Made by a program: the position numbers and the translations under genes
Notes under the pieces: model-generated
What the model was told of the DNA's origin: nothing
What the model saw: the letters and a program-made list of their open reading frames with translations, nothing else
Database searches by the model: none
Part shown: positions 46,194 through 56,024 of the stretch, piece by piece
Position numbering within the stretch: position 1 is the stretch's first letter
Layout of the letters: each line of letters begins with the position of its first letter
NCBI GenBank assembly: GCA_002282445.1
Contig: NCJK01000001.1
Coordinates: 620,001 to 684,000, forward strand
Source of the DNA: Burkholderiales bacterium 39-55-53
Lineage (GTDB): Bacteria > Pseudomonadota > Gammaproteobacteria > Burkholderiales > Burkholderiaceae_C
Direction: 5' to 3'
DNA: 64,000 nt

Positions 46194-47324
46194 ATGAGCA
46201 AGTTAGTAGGTTTAGTCGGTTGGCGCGGCATGGTCGGCTCGGTGTTGATCGACCGCATGGTTCAAGAGAAGGATTTCGATCTGATCGAACCCGTGTTCTT
46301 CTCCACGTCTAACGCAGGTGGCAAAGCCCCCGCGCAAGCTAAGAACGAAACCACGCTCCAAGACGCCAACAACATTGACGCGCTGAAGCGCTGCGACATC
46401 ATCATCACCTGCCAAGGCGGCGACTACACCAAAGAGGTGTACCCCAAACTGCGCGCAGCGGGCTGGAACGGCCACTGGATTGACGCAGCCTCTAGCCTGC
46501 GCATGGCTGACGACGCCGTGATCATCTTGGACCCTGTCAACCGCAACGTCATCGACAGCGCGCTGGGCAAAGGCGGCAAAAACTGGATCGGTGGCAATTG
46601 CACCGTGAGCTTGATGCTCATGGGCTTGGGCGGCTTGTTCCAACACAACATGGTCGAGTGGGTCAGCGCCATGACTTACCAAGCGGCTTCGGGCGCGGGT
46701 GCACAAAACATGCGCGAACTGCTGAGCCAAATGGGCGCTTTGCACGATGCCGTCAAAGACGACTTGGCCAACCCCTCTTCTGCCATCTTGGACATCGACC
46801 GCAAAGTGTCGGCCACCATGCGCAGTGCTGAGTTCCCCACCAAAAACTTCCGCAACACCGCCTTGGCTGGCAGCTTGATCCCTTGGATCGACGTGCCAGT
46901 CGAACACGGCCAAAGCAAGGAAGAGTGGAAGGGCGGCGCTGAGTGCAACAAGATCTTGGGCAACCCAGCGTTCCGCACTGCAGGCTCTATCCCGATCGAC
47001 GGTTTGTGCGTGCGTATTGGCGCAATGCGCTGCCACTCACAAGGCTTGACCATCAAGCTGAAAAAAGACGTGCCGATGGACGAGATCGAAAGCATCTTGG
47101 CCAGCGCCAACGACTGGGTCAAAGTGGTGCCTAACGTGCGTGAAATCAGCGAACGTGACCTGACACCTGCAGCCGTGACCGGCACTTTGTCAGTGCCAGT
47201 GGGCCGCTTGCACAAAATGGCCATGGGCAATGACTATCTTGGCGCGTTCACCGTGGGTGACCAGCTCTTGTGGGGCGCTGCCGAGCCATTGCGCCGCATG
47301 CTGCGCATCCTCTTAGAAGCGTAA
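46194..47324 (+). CDS. asd: Aspartate-semialdehyde dehydrogenase
   Basis: The 376-residue enzyme makes aspartate semialdehyde, the branch point to Lys, Thr, Met and Ile. [23 protein letters not shown] is the NADPH-binding start, and the catalytic Cys is Cys136 in [14 protein letters not shown]. The later motif [22 protein letters not shown] holds the substrate-binding residues. Length suits the Gram-negative subfamily. The region upstream carries a possible attenuator. Confidence 0.97.
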   Translation: MSKLVGLVGWRGMVGSVLIDRMVQEKDFDLIEPVFFSTSNAGGKAPAQAKNETTLQDANNIDALKRCDIIITCQGGDYTKEVYPKLRAAGWNGHWIDAASSLRMADDAVIILDPVNRNVIDSALGKGGKNWIGGNCTVSLMLMGLGGLFQHNMVEWVSAMTYQAASGAGAQNMRELLSQMGALHDAVKDDLANPSSAILDIDRKVSATMRSAEFPTKNFRNTALAGSLIPWIDVPVEHGQSKEEWKGGAECNKILGNPAFRTAGSIPIDGLCVRIGAMRCHSQGLTIKLKKDVPMDEIESILASANDWVKVVPNVREISERDLTPAAVTGTLSVPVGRLHKMAMGNDYLGAFTVGDQLLWGAAEPLRRMLRILLEA

Positions 47325-47348
47325 TAAAACCAAGTAATATCTCTGGTT

Positions 47349-49028
47349 ATGACTCAAGTTCAACGTAACGCTTCAAGTTTGTTCCAGAGATCTGCTTTGT
47401 GGGCGGCTCTGTCACTGTCGATCTTCGGCAGTGCGCAGGCGCTCACTTTGAATCGCCCTGTTGTGCAAAGCAAGCAGGGCGAGGCTTTGCGTGCGGAAAT
47501 CGACATCAGTGAAATCACGATTGCTGAACAAGTCGAATTCCAAGCGAGCTTGGCGAGTCAAGAAATTTACAAAGCTGCCAAAATTGAATTGCCCACAAGC
47601 AATGGCTCGCCGGTTGACATTCAAGTCCAACTGTTGCGCCGAGACAACGGCAGGCCTTACCTCAAAGTCACCAGCAAACAACCCATCAATGGCAATTCGC
47701 TGGACTTGTTGATTGATTTGCGTTGGGCCACAGGCCGCATGCTGCGCGACATCAATGTGTCGTTGGATGAGGTCAGTACAAGCAAAAAAGCCAATGCCTC
47801 AGCACTTCCGGGCATAACCGCAAACAGCACGCCTAACGCCAAAGTCAATGAAAAACCGGCCACCGCTCATACTGCTAGTGGACAAATCACAGTCAAACGT
47901 GGTGACACAGCCAGCGAGTTGGCGGCCAGCAAAACACCCGATGGCGTGTCGTTAGAGCAAATGTTGGTGGCTTTGCTGCGTAGCAATCCAGACGCCTTTG
48001 TCGAGTCAAACGTCAACCGAATGAAGGCCGGCGCTTTATTGACTTTACCCACGGAACAGGAAGCCAAAGCCATTTCGCGTGACGAAGCACGTCGGGAAAT
48101 CCAGATTCAAGCCAAAGATTTTGAAGCCTACCGTGCTGAATTGGCTGCACGTGCACCCGGCGGCGTTGTTCCCAAAGCCGCTCGCGACAGCGGTGGCAAG
48201 CTTGAAGCCAAGGTACAAAACAAAAATGCCAAGGCCAACCAAGACAAGCTGACCTTGGCCAAACCCGGCAGCAAAGACGCTGCCGCAGACAAAATTGCCC
48301 AGCAACGTGAGGCCGAAGATGTGGCTAGCCGCGCTGCTGAGCTGAGCCGCAACATTGCTGAGCTCGGCAAGATTGCCGCGGCCACCGTCACCGGTGCAGG
48401 AGGCCCTGCTGATGCTGCTTCCGCCCCAGCTTCACAACCTATTGCGGCTGTGCTACCCGTTGACGTGCCTGCCAGTGCGGCAGAAGCCAACAGTGAGTGG
48501 CTTAACGAATTGCGTGACAACGCACTCACACCTATCGGCGCTGGCAGTTTGATTGGCTTGTTGGTGTTGATTGCCTTGTGGCGTCGCCATGCGTCCAAAA
48601 AAGACGCCGACAACATTGAAGGCTTGCCGCCTTTGAACGTCAAATTCAACCTCGACTTACCCGACAACGACCACCAAGAGCCAGTTGAGCGCGCCTACAT
48701 CCATGATGTCGCGACGCACATGAACGACACGCACGAGCATCCCCACGACCATGCGCACCACGCCCATGACGAGGATGATCTGCAAGAAGAGCACGCACAT
48801 CACGATGAACATGCCACTCGCCCCACCACGGAAATGCCCAACATTTCTTTGGACTTGGACGAGCCAGACACCAGCAACAGCCCTTACCAAGTCCGCATTG
48901 ACTTGGCCAACGAGCTGTGGAACTTAGGCCAATTGCACACCAGCAAAGCTTTGATGGAAGAAGTGGCCAACGAAGCCTCTGGCGCTGACAAAGAACAAGC
49001 CCTCAAGTGGCTGGCTGAACGAGGCTAA
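47349..49028 (+). CDS. fimV: FimV-like peptidoglycan-binding membrane protein, short form
   Basis: The 559-residue protein has a signal peptide, the FimV N-terminal domain (LTLNRPVVQSKQGEALRAEIDISEI), a LysM-like segment (ITVKRGDTASELAASKTPDGVSLEQMLVALLRSNPDAF), a long Ala/Lys-rich coil, one transmembrane helix (about 396-412), and the FimV C-terminal helical repeat (VRIDLANELWNLGQLHTSKALMEEVANEASG, from 512). FimV organises polar structures and pili. It is shorter than the P. aeruginosa protein. Between the helix and the last domain lies a His-rich stretch (about 456-490). Confidence 0.88.
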   Translation: MTQVQRNASSLFQRSALWAALSLSIFGSAQALTLNRPVVQSKQGEALRAEIDISEITIAEQVEFQASLASQEIYKAAKIELPTSNGSPVDIQVQLLRRDNGRPYLKVTSKQPINGNSLDLLIDLRWATGRMLRDINVSLDEVSTSKKANASALPGITANSTPNAKVNEKPATAHTASGQITVKRGDTASELAASKTPDGVSLEQMLVALLRSNPDAFVESNVNRMKAGALLTLPTEQEAKAISRDEARREIQIQAKDFEAYRAELAARAPGGVVPKAARDSGGKLEAKVQNKNAKANQDKLTLAKPGSKDAAADKIAQQREAEDVASRAAELSRNIAELGKIAAATVTGAGGPADAASAPASQPIAAVLPVDVPASAAEANSEWLNELRDNALTPIGAGSLIGLLVLIALWRRHASKKDADNIEGLPPLNVKFNLDLPDNDHQEPVERAYIHDVATHMNDTHEHPHDHAHHAHDEDDLQEEHAHHDEHATRPTTEMPNISLDLDEPDTSNSPYQVRIDLANELWNLGQLHTSKALMEEVANEASGADKEQALKWLAERG

Positions 49029-49033
49029 CCCTC

Positions 49034-49831
49034 ATGCGCATTGCGATGGGCTTGAGCTACAACGGCCAAGCCTACGAAGGCTGGCAAAGCCAGTCCTCAG
49101 GCAAAACGGTGCAAGACAAGCTTGAAAAAGCGCTGTCCAAGTTCACCCAAACCCCCGTCTCTACTTTGTGTGCCGGCCGCACCGATGCAGGTGTGCACGG
49201 CCTCATGCAAGTCATCCACTTTGACACCGAGCTCGAACGCACGCCCTACTCGTGGGTGCGTGGGACCAACCGCTATTTGCCCCTCGACATCGCTGTTCAG
49301 TGGGCGCGTGAGATGCCTCGTGAATTTCACTGCCGTGGCAGCGCCATTGCACGCCGCTATGCCTACGTGGTGCTGGAATCTGCCATTCGCCCCAGCGTCG
49401 AAGTGGGCCGCGTGGGCTGGGTGTACCGCCCGCTCAACCTCGAAGCCATGCAAAAAGCTGCGCAGTATTTGATGGGCGAACACGATTTCACCTCGTTTCG
49501 CGCCTCTAGCTGCCAAGCCCTCACGCCTGTCAAAACCATGACGCGCATCGACATCACCCGCAAAAGCTCGCAGCCTGGTTCGGCCGTGTGGCGCTTTGAG
49601 TTTGAAGCCAGCGCGTTTTTGCACCACATGATTCGCAACCTCATGGGCTGCTTTGTGAAGATTGGCAGTGGCGACAAACCGCCGGAGTGGATGGCCGAAG
49701 TGCTGGCCGCCCGCGACCGCGACGCCGCCGCCCCCACCTTCAGCCCCGATGGCTTGTATTTCTTGGGCCCCCGCTACGACGCACAGTGGGATTTGCCTGA
49801 CCGTACCCCTGCGTATGATGGATTGCCATGA
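49034..49831 (+). CDS. truA: tRNA pseudouridine synthase A
   Basis: The 265-residue enzyme converts uridines 38-40 in tRNA anticodon arms. The catalytic Asp51 is in CAGRTDAGVHGLMQVIHF, and the second motif FEFEASAFLHHMIRNLMGCFV is present. It starts 5 bases after fimV. It overlaps trpF by four bases (ATGA), so the two are coupled. Confidence 0.97.
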   Translation: MRIAMGLSYNGQAYEGWQSQSSGKTVQDKLEKALSKFTQTPVSTLCAGRTDAGVHGLMQVIHFDTELERTPYSWVRGTNRYLPLDIAVQWAREMPREFHCRGSAIARRYAYVVLESAIRPSVEVGRVGWVYRPLNLEAMQKAAQYLMGEHDFTSFRASSCQALTPVKTMTRIDITRKSSQPGSAVWRFEFEASAFLHHMIRNLMGCFVKIGSGDKPPEWMAEVLAARDRDAAAPTFSPDGLYFLGPRYDAQWDLPDRTPAYDGLP

Positions 49832-50508
49832 ACCGCACGCGTATCAAAATTTGTGGACTCACCCGTGAGCAAGACGTCGACGCCGCCGTGGCCGCAGGCG
49901 TGGACGCCATTGGTTTTGTCATGTACGCCCCCAGCCCTCGTGCTGTGACGGTGGAGCGCGCCGCCGAGCTGGCCTTGCGCCTGCCCGCCTTCGTCACGCC
50001 CGTGCTGCTGTTTGTGAACGAAACGTCTGAGGCCATTGCCCACGCCTGTGTGCAGGTGCCGGGCGCATGGCTGCAGTTCCATGGCGATGAGACACCCGAC
50101 CACTGCCGCAAGATTGCCCGCACCTTGGGCCGCCGCTGGATGCGCGCTGCACGCATACCGCTAGAAACCCCTGCGGGCGAAGAACCTTTCGACCTCTTAA
50201 AATACGCGCAAGATTACTCAGACGCCCAAGCGGTGCTGCTCGACGCACATGTCGACGGTTACGGCGGCGGCGGCAAAACATTCAATTGGTCACAGCTTCC
50301 TCAAAACGTCAACGCTCACCTCGTCTTGTCTGGTGGACTCAACGCTGCCAACGTGACCGATGGCATTCGCGCGCTGCGTAACCACGGCCATTCATTGGCA
50401 GTGGACGTGAGCTCTGGCGTGGAATCGGCCAAAGGCATCAAAGATGCGGCCAAGATCAATGAATTCGTCAGAGCCGTTCGCGCAGCAGACGCAGAACACC
50501 CGCTCTAA
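49828..50508 (+). CDS. trpF: Phosphoribosylanthranilate isomerase
   Basis: The 226-residue TIM-barrel enzyme is in tryptophan synthesis. KICGLTREQDVDAAVAAGVDAIGFV contains the catalytic Cys, and VLLDAHVDGYGGGGKTFNWSQLP the catalytic Asp and phosphate loop. LSGGLNAANV and AVDVSSGVESAKGIKD close the barrel. It overlaps truA and precedes trpB by 66 bases. Confidence 0.97.
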   Translation: MNRTRIKICGLTREQDVDAAVAAGVDAIGFVMYAPSPRAVTVERAAELALRLPAFVTPVLLFVNETSEAIAHACVQVPGAWLQFHGDETPDHCRKIARTLGRRWMRAARIPLETPAGEEPFDLLKYAQDYSDAQAVLLDAHVDGYGGGGKTFNWSQLPQNVNAHLVLSGGLNAANVTDGIRALRNHGHSLAVDVSSGVESAKGIKDAAKINEFVRAVRAADAEHPL

Positions 50509-50574
50509 GCCACCTTCCCTTTTTGTTTGAAGCACTTGAGGCAGACGCCCCAAGGCAACTATTGCAGGCAACCT

Positions 50575-51864
50575 ATGTCGAACTACCAACAACCCGACGC
50601 CAAAGGCCACTTTGGCATTTACGGCGGCAGCTTCATCAGCGAAACGCTGACCCACGCGATCGAAGAGCTCAAAGACGCGTACGCCAAATACCAGCACGAC
50701 CCGGCGTTCATCGCCGAGTTCAAAAACGAGTTGGCGCACTTTGTGGGCCGCCCTTCACCCGTGTACCACGCAGCCCGCATGAGCCGCGAAATGGGCGGCG
50801 CGCAAATCTTCTTGAAGCGTGAAGACCTGAACCACACCGGCGCACACAAGATCAACAACACCATCGGCCAAGCCATGCTCGCCAAGCGCATGGGCAAGCC
50901 CCGCGTGATCGCCGAAACCGGCGCAGGCCAACACGGCGTGGCCACCGCCACCATTTGTGCACGCTATGGTTTGGAATGCGTGGTCTACATGGGTGCAGAA
51001 GACGTCAAGCGTCAAAGCCCCAACGTGTACCGCATGAAGCTTTTAGGCGCGACTGTCGTGCCTGTGGAAAGCGGCAGCCGCACCCTCAAAGACGCGTTGA
51101 ACGAAGCCATGCGCGACTGGGTGGCCAACGTAGACAACACCTTCTACATCATCGGCACTGTGGCGGGGCCCCACCCCTACCCCATGATGGTGCGCGATTT
51201 CCAAAGCGTGATTGGCGAAGAGTGCCTCACTCAAATGCCTGAGATGTTCAAGAGCCTCAAGATGGCTGAGGAACAACCTGATGCCGTCATCGCCTGCGTG
51301 GGCGGCGGCAGCAATGCCATGGGCATCTTCTACCCCTACATCAACCACGCCAACACACGCCTGATTGGCGTGGAAGCCGCAGGCGAAGGCATGGACACCG
51401 ACCGTCACTCGTGCTCGTTGCAGCTGGGTGCGCCTGGTGTGTTGCACGGCAACCGCACCTACATCTTGCAAGACGAGAACGGGCAAATTACTGAGACGCA
51501 CAGCGTGAGCGCTGGCCTTGACTACCCCGGTGTGGGCCCCGAGCACGCATTCCTCAAAGACATTGGCCGCGCCGAATACGTGGGCGTCACCGACACAGAA
51601 GCGTTAGAAGCCTTCCACTACCTGTGCCGCACCGAGGGCATCATCCCCGCGCTGGAATCGAGCCATGCCGTGGCCTACGCCATGAAGCTGGCCAAGACCA
51701 TGAAGCCCGAGCAGTCCATCTTGGTCAACCTCTCTGGCCGTGGCGACAAAGACATTGGCACGGTGGCCGACCTGAGCAACGCAGACTTCTTCTGTCGCCC
51801 CAGCTGCCAAGGCCAAACGGTCAAGGGCGGCCCAGCCGAACAAACCATGAAATTTGTGAAGTGA
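50575..51864 (+). CDS. trpB: Tryptophan synthase beta chain
   Basis: The 429-residue protein joins indole and serine with pyridoxal phosphate. The cofactor Lys is Lys92 in [54 protein letters not shown] holds the phosphate. I chose the ATG at 50575, which gives the normal N-terminus; the frame runs upstream. trpA follows eight bases later. Confidence 0.97.
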   Translation: MSNYQQPDAKGHFGIYGGSFISETLTHAIEELKDAYAKYQHDPAFIAEFKNELAHFVGRPSPVYHAARMSREMGGAQIFLKREDLNHTGAHKINNTIGQAMLAKRMGKPRVIAETGAGQHGVATATICARYGLECVVYMGAEDVKRQSPNVYRMKLLGATVVPVESGSRTLKDALNEAMRDWVANVDNTFYIIGTVAGPHPYPMMVRDFQSVIGEECLTQMPEMFKSLKMAEEQPDAVIACVGGGSNAMGIFYPYINHANTRLIGVEAAGEGMDTDRHSCSLQLGAPGVLHGNRTYILQDENGQITETHSVSAGLDYPGVGPEHAFLKDIGRAEYVGVTDTEALEAFHYLCRTEGIIPALESSHAVAYAMKLAKTMKPEQSILVNLSGRGDKDIGTVADLSNADFFCRPSCQGQTVKGGPAEQTMKFVK

Positions 51865-51872
51865 ACTGCACC

Positions 51873-52682
51873 ATGAGCCGCATTGACGCCACCCTTAAAA
51901 ACCTCAAAGCCCAAGGCCGCAAAGCCCTCATCCCCTATGTGATGGCAGGCTTTCCGCAAGCCAACATCACGCCCGCCCTCATGCACGGCATGGTGGATGC
52001 AGGCGCTGACATCATCGAACTGGGCGTTCCTTTTAGCGACCCCATGGCCGACGGCGCAGTGATTCAAAAAGCAGGCGAAGCCGCGCTGCGTTTTGGCATT
52101 GGCACAGCCCAAGTGCTGGACATGGTGCGCGAGTTCCGCAAGACCGACAACACCACCCCCGTGGTGCTGATGGGCTACGCCAACCCCGTGGAGTGCTACA
52201 ACCTCAAGCACGGCGCAGATTCGTTCGTCAAAGACGCTTCTGCCGCTGGCGTGGACGGCGTGCTGATCGTCGACTACCCACCAGAGGAGTGCGAAGAGTT
52301 CGCCGCCACCCTGCGCGCGCATAGCATGGACCTGATCTTCTTGCTCGCGCCCACCAGCACCGACAAACGCATGGAGCAAGTGGCACGCATTGCCAGTGGC
52401 TATGTGTATTACGTCTCGCTCAAAGGCGTGACGGGCGCTGGCAACCTCGACACCGATGCCGTGGAAGCCATGCTGCCGCGCATTCGCCAGCATGTGCACA
52501 TTCCCGTGGGTGTCGGCTTTGGCATTCGCGATGCCGCCACCGCCACTGCCGTGGGCCGCGTGGCCGATGCCGTGGTGATTGGCAGCCGCATCATCCAGCT
52601 GCTTGAAGCCGCGCCAGCAGGCCAAGAAGTGGCTGCTGCGCATGAGTTTTTGGCGGGTATTCGCAAAGCTTTGGATGCGTGA
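51873..52682 (+). CDS. trpA: Tryptophan synthase alpha chain
   Basis: The 269-residue TIM barrel splits indole-3-glycerol phosphate. Glu49 and Asp60 in [19 protein letters not shown] are the catalytic pair. [25 protein letters not shown] and VIGSRIIQ are diagnostic for TrpA. The frame continues upstream in trpB, but the ATG at 51873 is the correct start by alignment of its N-terminus. accD follows 74 bases later. Confidence 0.97.
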   Translation: MSRIDATLKNLKAQGRKALIPYVMAGFPQANITPALMHGMVDAGADIIELGVPFSDPMADGAVIQKAGEAALRFGIGTAQVLDMVREFRKTDNTTPVVLMGYANPVECYNLKHGADSFVKDASAAGVDGVLIVDYPPEECEEFAATLRAHSMDLIFLLAPTSTDKRMEQVARIASGYVYYVSLKGVTGAGNLDTDAVEAMLPRIRQHVHIPVGVGFGIRDAATATAVGRVADAVVIGSRIIQLLEAAPAGQEVAAAHEFLAGIRKALDA

Positions 52683-52756
52683 CACGCGTCACCTGCCAAA
52701 ACTGCCCCGCCCGTTAAAATCAAGCAATTCCAAAAAGAACTGACGAAAGGCTCACC

Positions 52757-53629
52757 ATGAGTTGGCTCGAAAAACTGCTTCCCCCAAAAATTCAACACAC
52801 CGAACCGTCTGAGCGCCGTAGCGTGCCCGAAGGTGTGTGGGTCAAGTGCCCCAGCTGCGAAACCGTGCTCTACAAGAGCGACTTGCAAGCCAACCACAAC
52901 GTCTGCCCCACTTGCAGCCACCACCACCGCATGAGCGCCCGTGATCGTTTGGACATGTTCCTCGACGCCGAAGGCCGCTACGAAATCGGTCAAGAAGTGC
53001 TGCCTGTGGACGCCTTAAAGTTCAAAGACAGCCGCAAGTACCCCGAGCGCCTCAAAGAAGCCATGCAAAACACAGGCGAAACAGACGCCTTGGTGGTCAT
53101 GGGCGGTGCGGTGCACAACATCAATGTGGTGGTGGCCTGTTTTGAATTTGACTTCATGGGCGGCTCGATGGGCTCGGTCGTGGGCGAGCGCTTTGTGCGC
53201 GGCGTGCACGCTGCCATCGAACAAAAAGTACCATTCATTTGCTTCACCGCCACCGGTGGCGCACGCATGCAAGAGGGCTTGCTCTCGCTCATGCAAATGG
53301 CCAAAACCAACGCCTCGCTCACCCGCTTGGCCAAAAAAGGTTTGCCCTACATCGCTGTGTTGACCGACCCCACCATGGGCGGCGTGTCAGCCGGCTTTGC
53401 GTTTGTGGGTGACGTGGTCATCGCCGAACCCAATGCTTTGATTGGCTTTGCTGGCCCACGCGTGATTGAAAACACCGTGCGTGTGACCTTGCCACAAGGC
53501 TTCCAACGCTCAGAGTTCTTGCAAGAAAAAGGCGCCATCGACATGATTTGCGACCGCCGCGAACTGCGCAAAACCATCGCCAGCACATTAGCCATGTTGC
53601 AACGCCAACCAGCCGATGCTGTGGCTTGA
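52757..53629 (+). CDS. accD: Acetyl-CoA carboxylase carboxyltransferase subunit beta
   Basis: The 290-residue subunit transfers the carboxyl group to acetyl-CoA in fatty-acid synthesis. It begins with a zinc ribbon (Cys31, Cys34, Cys50 and Cys53 in KCPSCETV...[10 protein letters not shown]). [60 protein letters not shown] form the carboxyltransferase core. The start has a GAAAGG site. A terminator stands about 75 bases after the stop. Confidence 0.97.
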   Translation: MSWLEKLLPPKIQHTEPSERRSVPEGVWVKCPSCETVLYKSDLQANHNVCPTCSHHHRMSARDRLDMFLDAEGRYEIGQEVLPVDALKFKDSRKYPERLKEAMQNTGETDALVVMGGAVHNINVVVACFEFDFMGGSMGSVVGERFVRGVHAAIEQKVPFICFTATGGARMQEGLLSLMQMAKTNASLTRLAKKGLPYIAVLTDPTMGGVSAGFAFVGDVVIAEPNALIGFAGPRVIENTVRVTLPQGFQRSEFLQEKGAIDMICDRRELRKTIASTLAMLQRQPADAVA

Positions 53630-53704
53630 AATATGATGTAGCCCTTGGTTGATGCACTTTGTAGCCTTGGATGATTGCATTGGGTGCTAGGCTAAGTTGA
53701 ACGG

Positions 53705-53732
53705 GCCACCGCTGAAAAGCGGTGGCTTTTTT
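53705..53732 (+). terminator. Terminator of the trp-accD operon
   Basis: A perfect 9-base-pair stem (53705-53713 with 53718-53726, loop GAAA) is followed by six T residues at 53727-53732. Confidence 0.93.
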
Positions 53733-53743
53733 CTTGGGGCGCC

Positions 53744-54610
53744 TTAACTTGTGCGCTTGCCCCAAATCACCAGCGCAATGCCACCTAGCGTGGCCACCGA
53801 GGCCCACACAAACTGATCGGTCATCACCTCGCCCAGCAAAGCCATGCCGCCCAAGGCAGCCAGCACGGGCACGCTCAGCTGAATCGTGGCCGCTTGCGTG
53901 GCTTTAAGCGCGGGCAGCACCGAATACCAAAGCGCGTAGCCAAGGCCCGACGTGACAGCGCCTGAGGCCACCGCATAGGCCAAGCCTTCGGTATCCCAGC
54001 TTGCATCCAAAACTGCGCTGGCTTGCATCAACGCGCTCAGTGCCAAAGCCAGCACCGCCGCACGCCAAAAGTTACCCGCTGTGACCAGCGTTGGGTCACC
54101 CGCGCCTTTGCCGCGCAGCGAATACACGCCCCACGCCGCACCGGCCAACACCATCAGCGCTGCACCCAACAACGGCGGCGCAGCCAAGCCCGGCAACATC
54201 AACCCCACCAAACCTGCCAGCGCCACGACAAGGCCCAGCCACTGCAAACGCGCCAAACGCTCGCCCTGCCAAATGCCACGGCCAATCATCGTGGCCTGCA
54301 CCGAGCCAAACAACAGCAAAGCACCCGTGGCCGCACTGAGGCTGACATACGCCAACGAAAACCCCGCCGCATACACAAACAACGCCAACGCCGACCACCA
54401 GTTGCCAGCGCCCGTGCGCCCCTCACGCGCAAAGCGAACAATCAACCAAAGCACCACTGCCCCTGACACCAAGCGAATGGATGTGAACGTGGCCGCGTCA
54501 ATCGTGGTGTGCTTCAACGCCATGCGGCACAGCACCGAGTTGCCGGCGAAGGCGAGCATCGTCACAAGGATGAGGAAGGCGGTGCGTATAACAAATAAGT
54601 TTGTAGCCAT
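53744..54610 (-). CDS. EamA/DMT family transporter
   Basis: The 288-residue protein has about ten transmembrane helices in two EamA halves (FLILVTMLAFAGNSVLCRMALKHTTIDAATFTSIRLVSGAVVLW at the front; SVPVLAALGGMALLGEVMTDQFVWASVATLGGIALVIWGKR at the end), as in drug and metabolite exporters of the DMT superfamily. The substrate is unknown. It is convergent with accD and divergent from the restriction-modification genes. Confidence 0.9.
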   Translation of the reverse strand: MATNLFVIRTAFLILVTMLAFAGNSVLCRMALKHTTIDAATFTSIRLVSGAVVLWLIVRFAREGRTGAGNWWSALALFVYAAGFSLAYVSLSAATGALLLFGSVQATMIGRGIWQGERLARLQWLGLVVALAGLVGLMLPGLAAPPLLGAALMVLAGAAWGVYSLRGKGAGDPTLVTAGNFWRAAVLALALSALMQASAVLDASWDTEGLAYAVASGAVTSGLGYALWYSVLPALKATQAATIQLSVPVLAALGGMALLGEVMTDQFVWASVATLGGIALVIWGKRTS

Positions 54611-54710
54611 CAGATTCGATGATAGTCATGAGATAACCCACCCCAATAGCTTGATAAGTTCATAGTGAAATTTAAATCACACAAATACTGTATTTTTAAT
54701 CAGGGGGCCA

Positions 54711-54735
54711 CTTACCGGACAAAATGTCCGGTAAG
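54711..54735. promoter_or_regulatory. Palindromic operator of the methyltransferase gene
   Basis: A perfect inverted repeat with 11-base arms (54711-54721 and 54725-54735) around AAA reads GGACA-AAA-TGTCC in its core. It lies eight bases before the methyltransferase ATG. From memory, the related methyltransferase M.SsoII binds GGACA-AAT-TGTCC in its own promoter through an N-terminal helix-turn-helix. This match suggests autorepression. Confidence 0.65.
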
Positions 54736-54743
54736 ATTCCTAG

Positions 54744-56012
54744 ATGATTACTGCGATTTCTACTTTAGATGAGACTGCTGCACTTGAATATTTAGCTGCA
54801 GCACGCCAACACCACTCGCAAACAGCCATTGCAAAACACTTAGGCGTCAGCGAACGTCAAGTCAGACGATGGGAAGCGCGCGAATCACAGCCGCCACAGT
54901 ACGTGGGCATGGCATTACAGCGCTTACTTCCGTACCAAGCAAATCCCAAGAGCAACGCTGACTTCAAATTCATTGATTTGTTTGCAGGTATCGGAGGAAT
55001 CAGACTTGCGTTCGAATCCATCGGCGGCGAATGTGTGTTCACAAGCGAATGGGATAGCTATGCACAACGCACTTACATGGCTAACTTTGGTGGTCAACAT
55101 CCGATCAATGGCGACATAACTCAAATCGATGCCGAAGATATTCCAGACCATGATGTTTTGTTGGGAGGTTTTCCATGCCAGCCATTCTCAATTGCAGGCG
55201 TATCCAAAAAAAATGCGCTAGGCCGAGCACACGGTTTTGAAGACGAGACACAGGGCACTTTGTTTTTTGATGTTGCGCGCATCATTGACGCTAAACGCCC
55301 TAAAGCATTCATGCTTGAAAACGTCAAAAATCTACAGTCACACGACAAAGGTCGAACATTCGATGTGATTCTGAGAACACTACGAGAAGTGCTTGGATAT
55401 CAAGTTTTTTTCAAAGTGATTGATGGTGCACATTTTGTTCCACAACATCGAGAGCGAATCATCATCGTTGGTTTCAGAGACCCAGTTGAATTTAATTGGG
55501 ACATGCTTGACCTACCGCCAAAAGGTGCTCACAAACTAGGTGAGATTATTCATAAAAAATCAGGTGAACCAATCCTTGATGCTGATGGCTCTAACTTTTA
55601 TGATCATGCAAAACATAAGGTGCTAGATAAGTACACGCTTACCGACAACTTGTGGGTTTATCTTCAAAACTACAAAAAGAAACATGCAGCAGCAGGTAAC
55701 GGATTCGGGTTTGGATTGGTCACACCCGACAGTGTGACTAGGACGCTATCCGCACGCTATTACAAGGACGGATCAGAAATTTTGTTTAGCCAAGGCGCCA
55801 AGAAAAACCCGCGCCGCCTTACACCGCGTGAATGCGCGCGCCTCATGGGTTTCCCAGACACATTCAAGATACCTGTGTCTGACACCCGCGCCTATAAACA
55901 ATTCGGAAATTCTGTAGTGGTACCCGTCATGGAAGCTGTCGCTCATGCGATGAAATCATCCATCGCGCAAGCTGTCAAAAAAGATCGTCCTTTATTGAAG
56001 CGCGCGGCTTAA
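54744..56012 (+). CDS. DNA (cytosine-5) methyltransferase with N-terminal HTH (EcoRII/SsoII/Dcm group)
   Basis: The 422-residue enzyme has a helix-turn-helix at about 24-46 ([23 protein letters not shown]), absent from small methyltransferases, then the C5-methyltransferase motifs: [15 protein letters not shown] (motif I, from 76), GGFPCQPFS with catalytic Cys145 (IV), FMLENVKNL (VI), [13 protein letters not shown] (VIII) and [12 protein letters not shown] (X). The N-terminal helix-turn-helix can repress its own promoter in M.SsoII. It is followed by an EcoRII-like endonuclease; the target may be CCWGG or a close sequence (inference). Confidence 0.93.
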   Translation: MITAISTLDETAALEYLAAARQHHSQTAIAKHLGVSERQVRRWEARESQPPQYVGMALQRLLPYQANPKSNADFKFIDLFAGIGGIRLAFESIGGECVFTSEWDSYAQRTYMANFGGQHPINGDITQIDAEDIPDHDVLLGGFPCQPFSIAGVSKKNALGRAHGFEDETQGTLFFDVARIIDAKRPKAFMLENVKNLQSHDKGRTFDVILRTLREVLGYQVFFKVIDGAHFVPQHRERIIIVGFRDPVEFNWDMLDLPPKGAHKLGEIIHKKSGEPILDADGSNFYDHAKHKVLDKYTLTDNLWVYLQNYKKKHAAAGNGFGFGLVTPDSVTRTLSARYYKDGSEILFSQGAKKNPRRLTPRECARLMGFPDTFKIPVSDTRAYKQFGNSVVVPVMEAVAHAMKSSIAQAVKKDRPLLKRAA

Positions 56013-56024
56013 TCAAGGGTGCAA

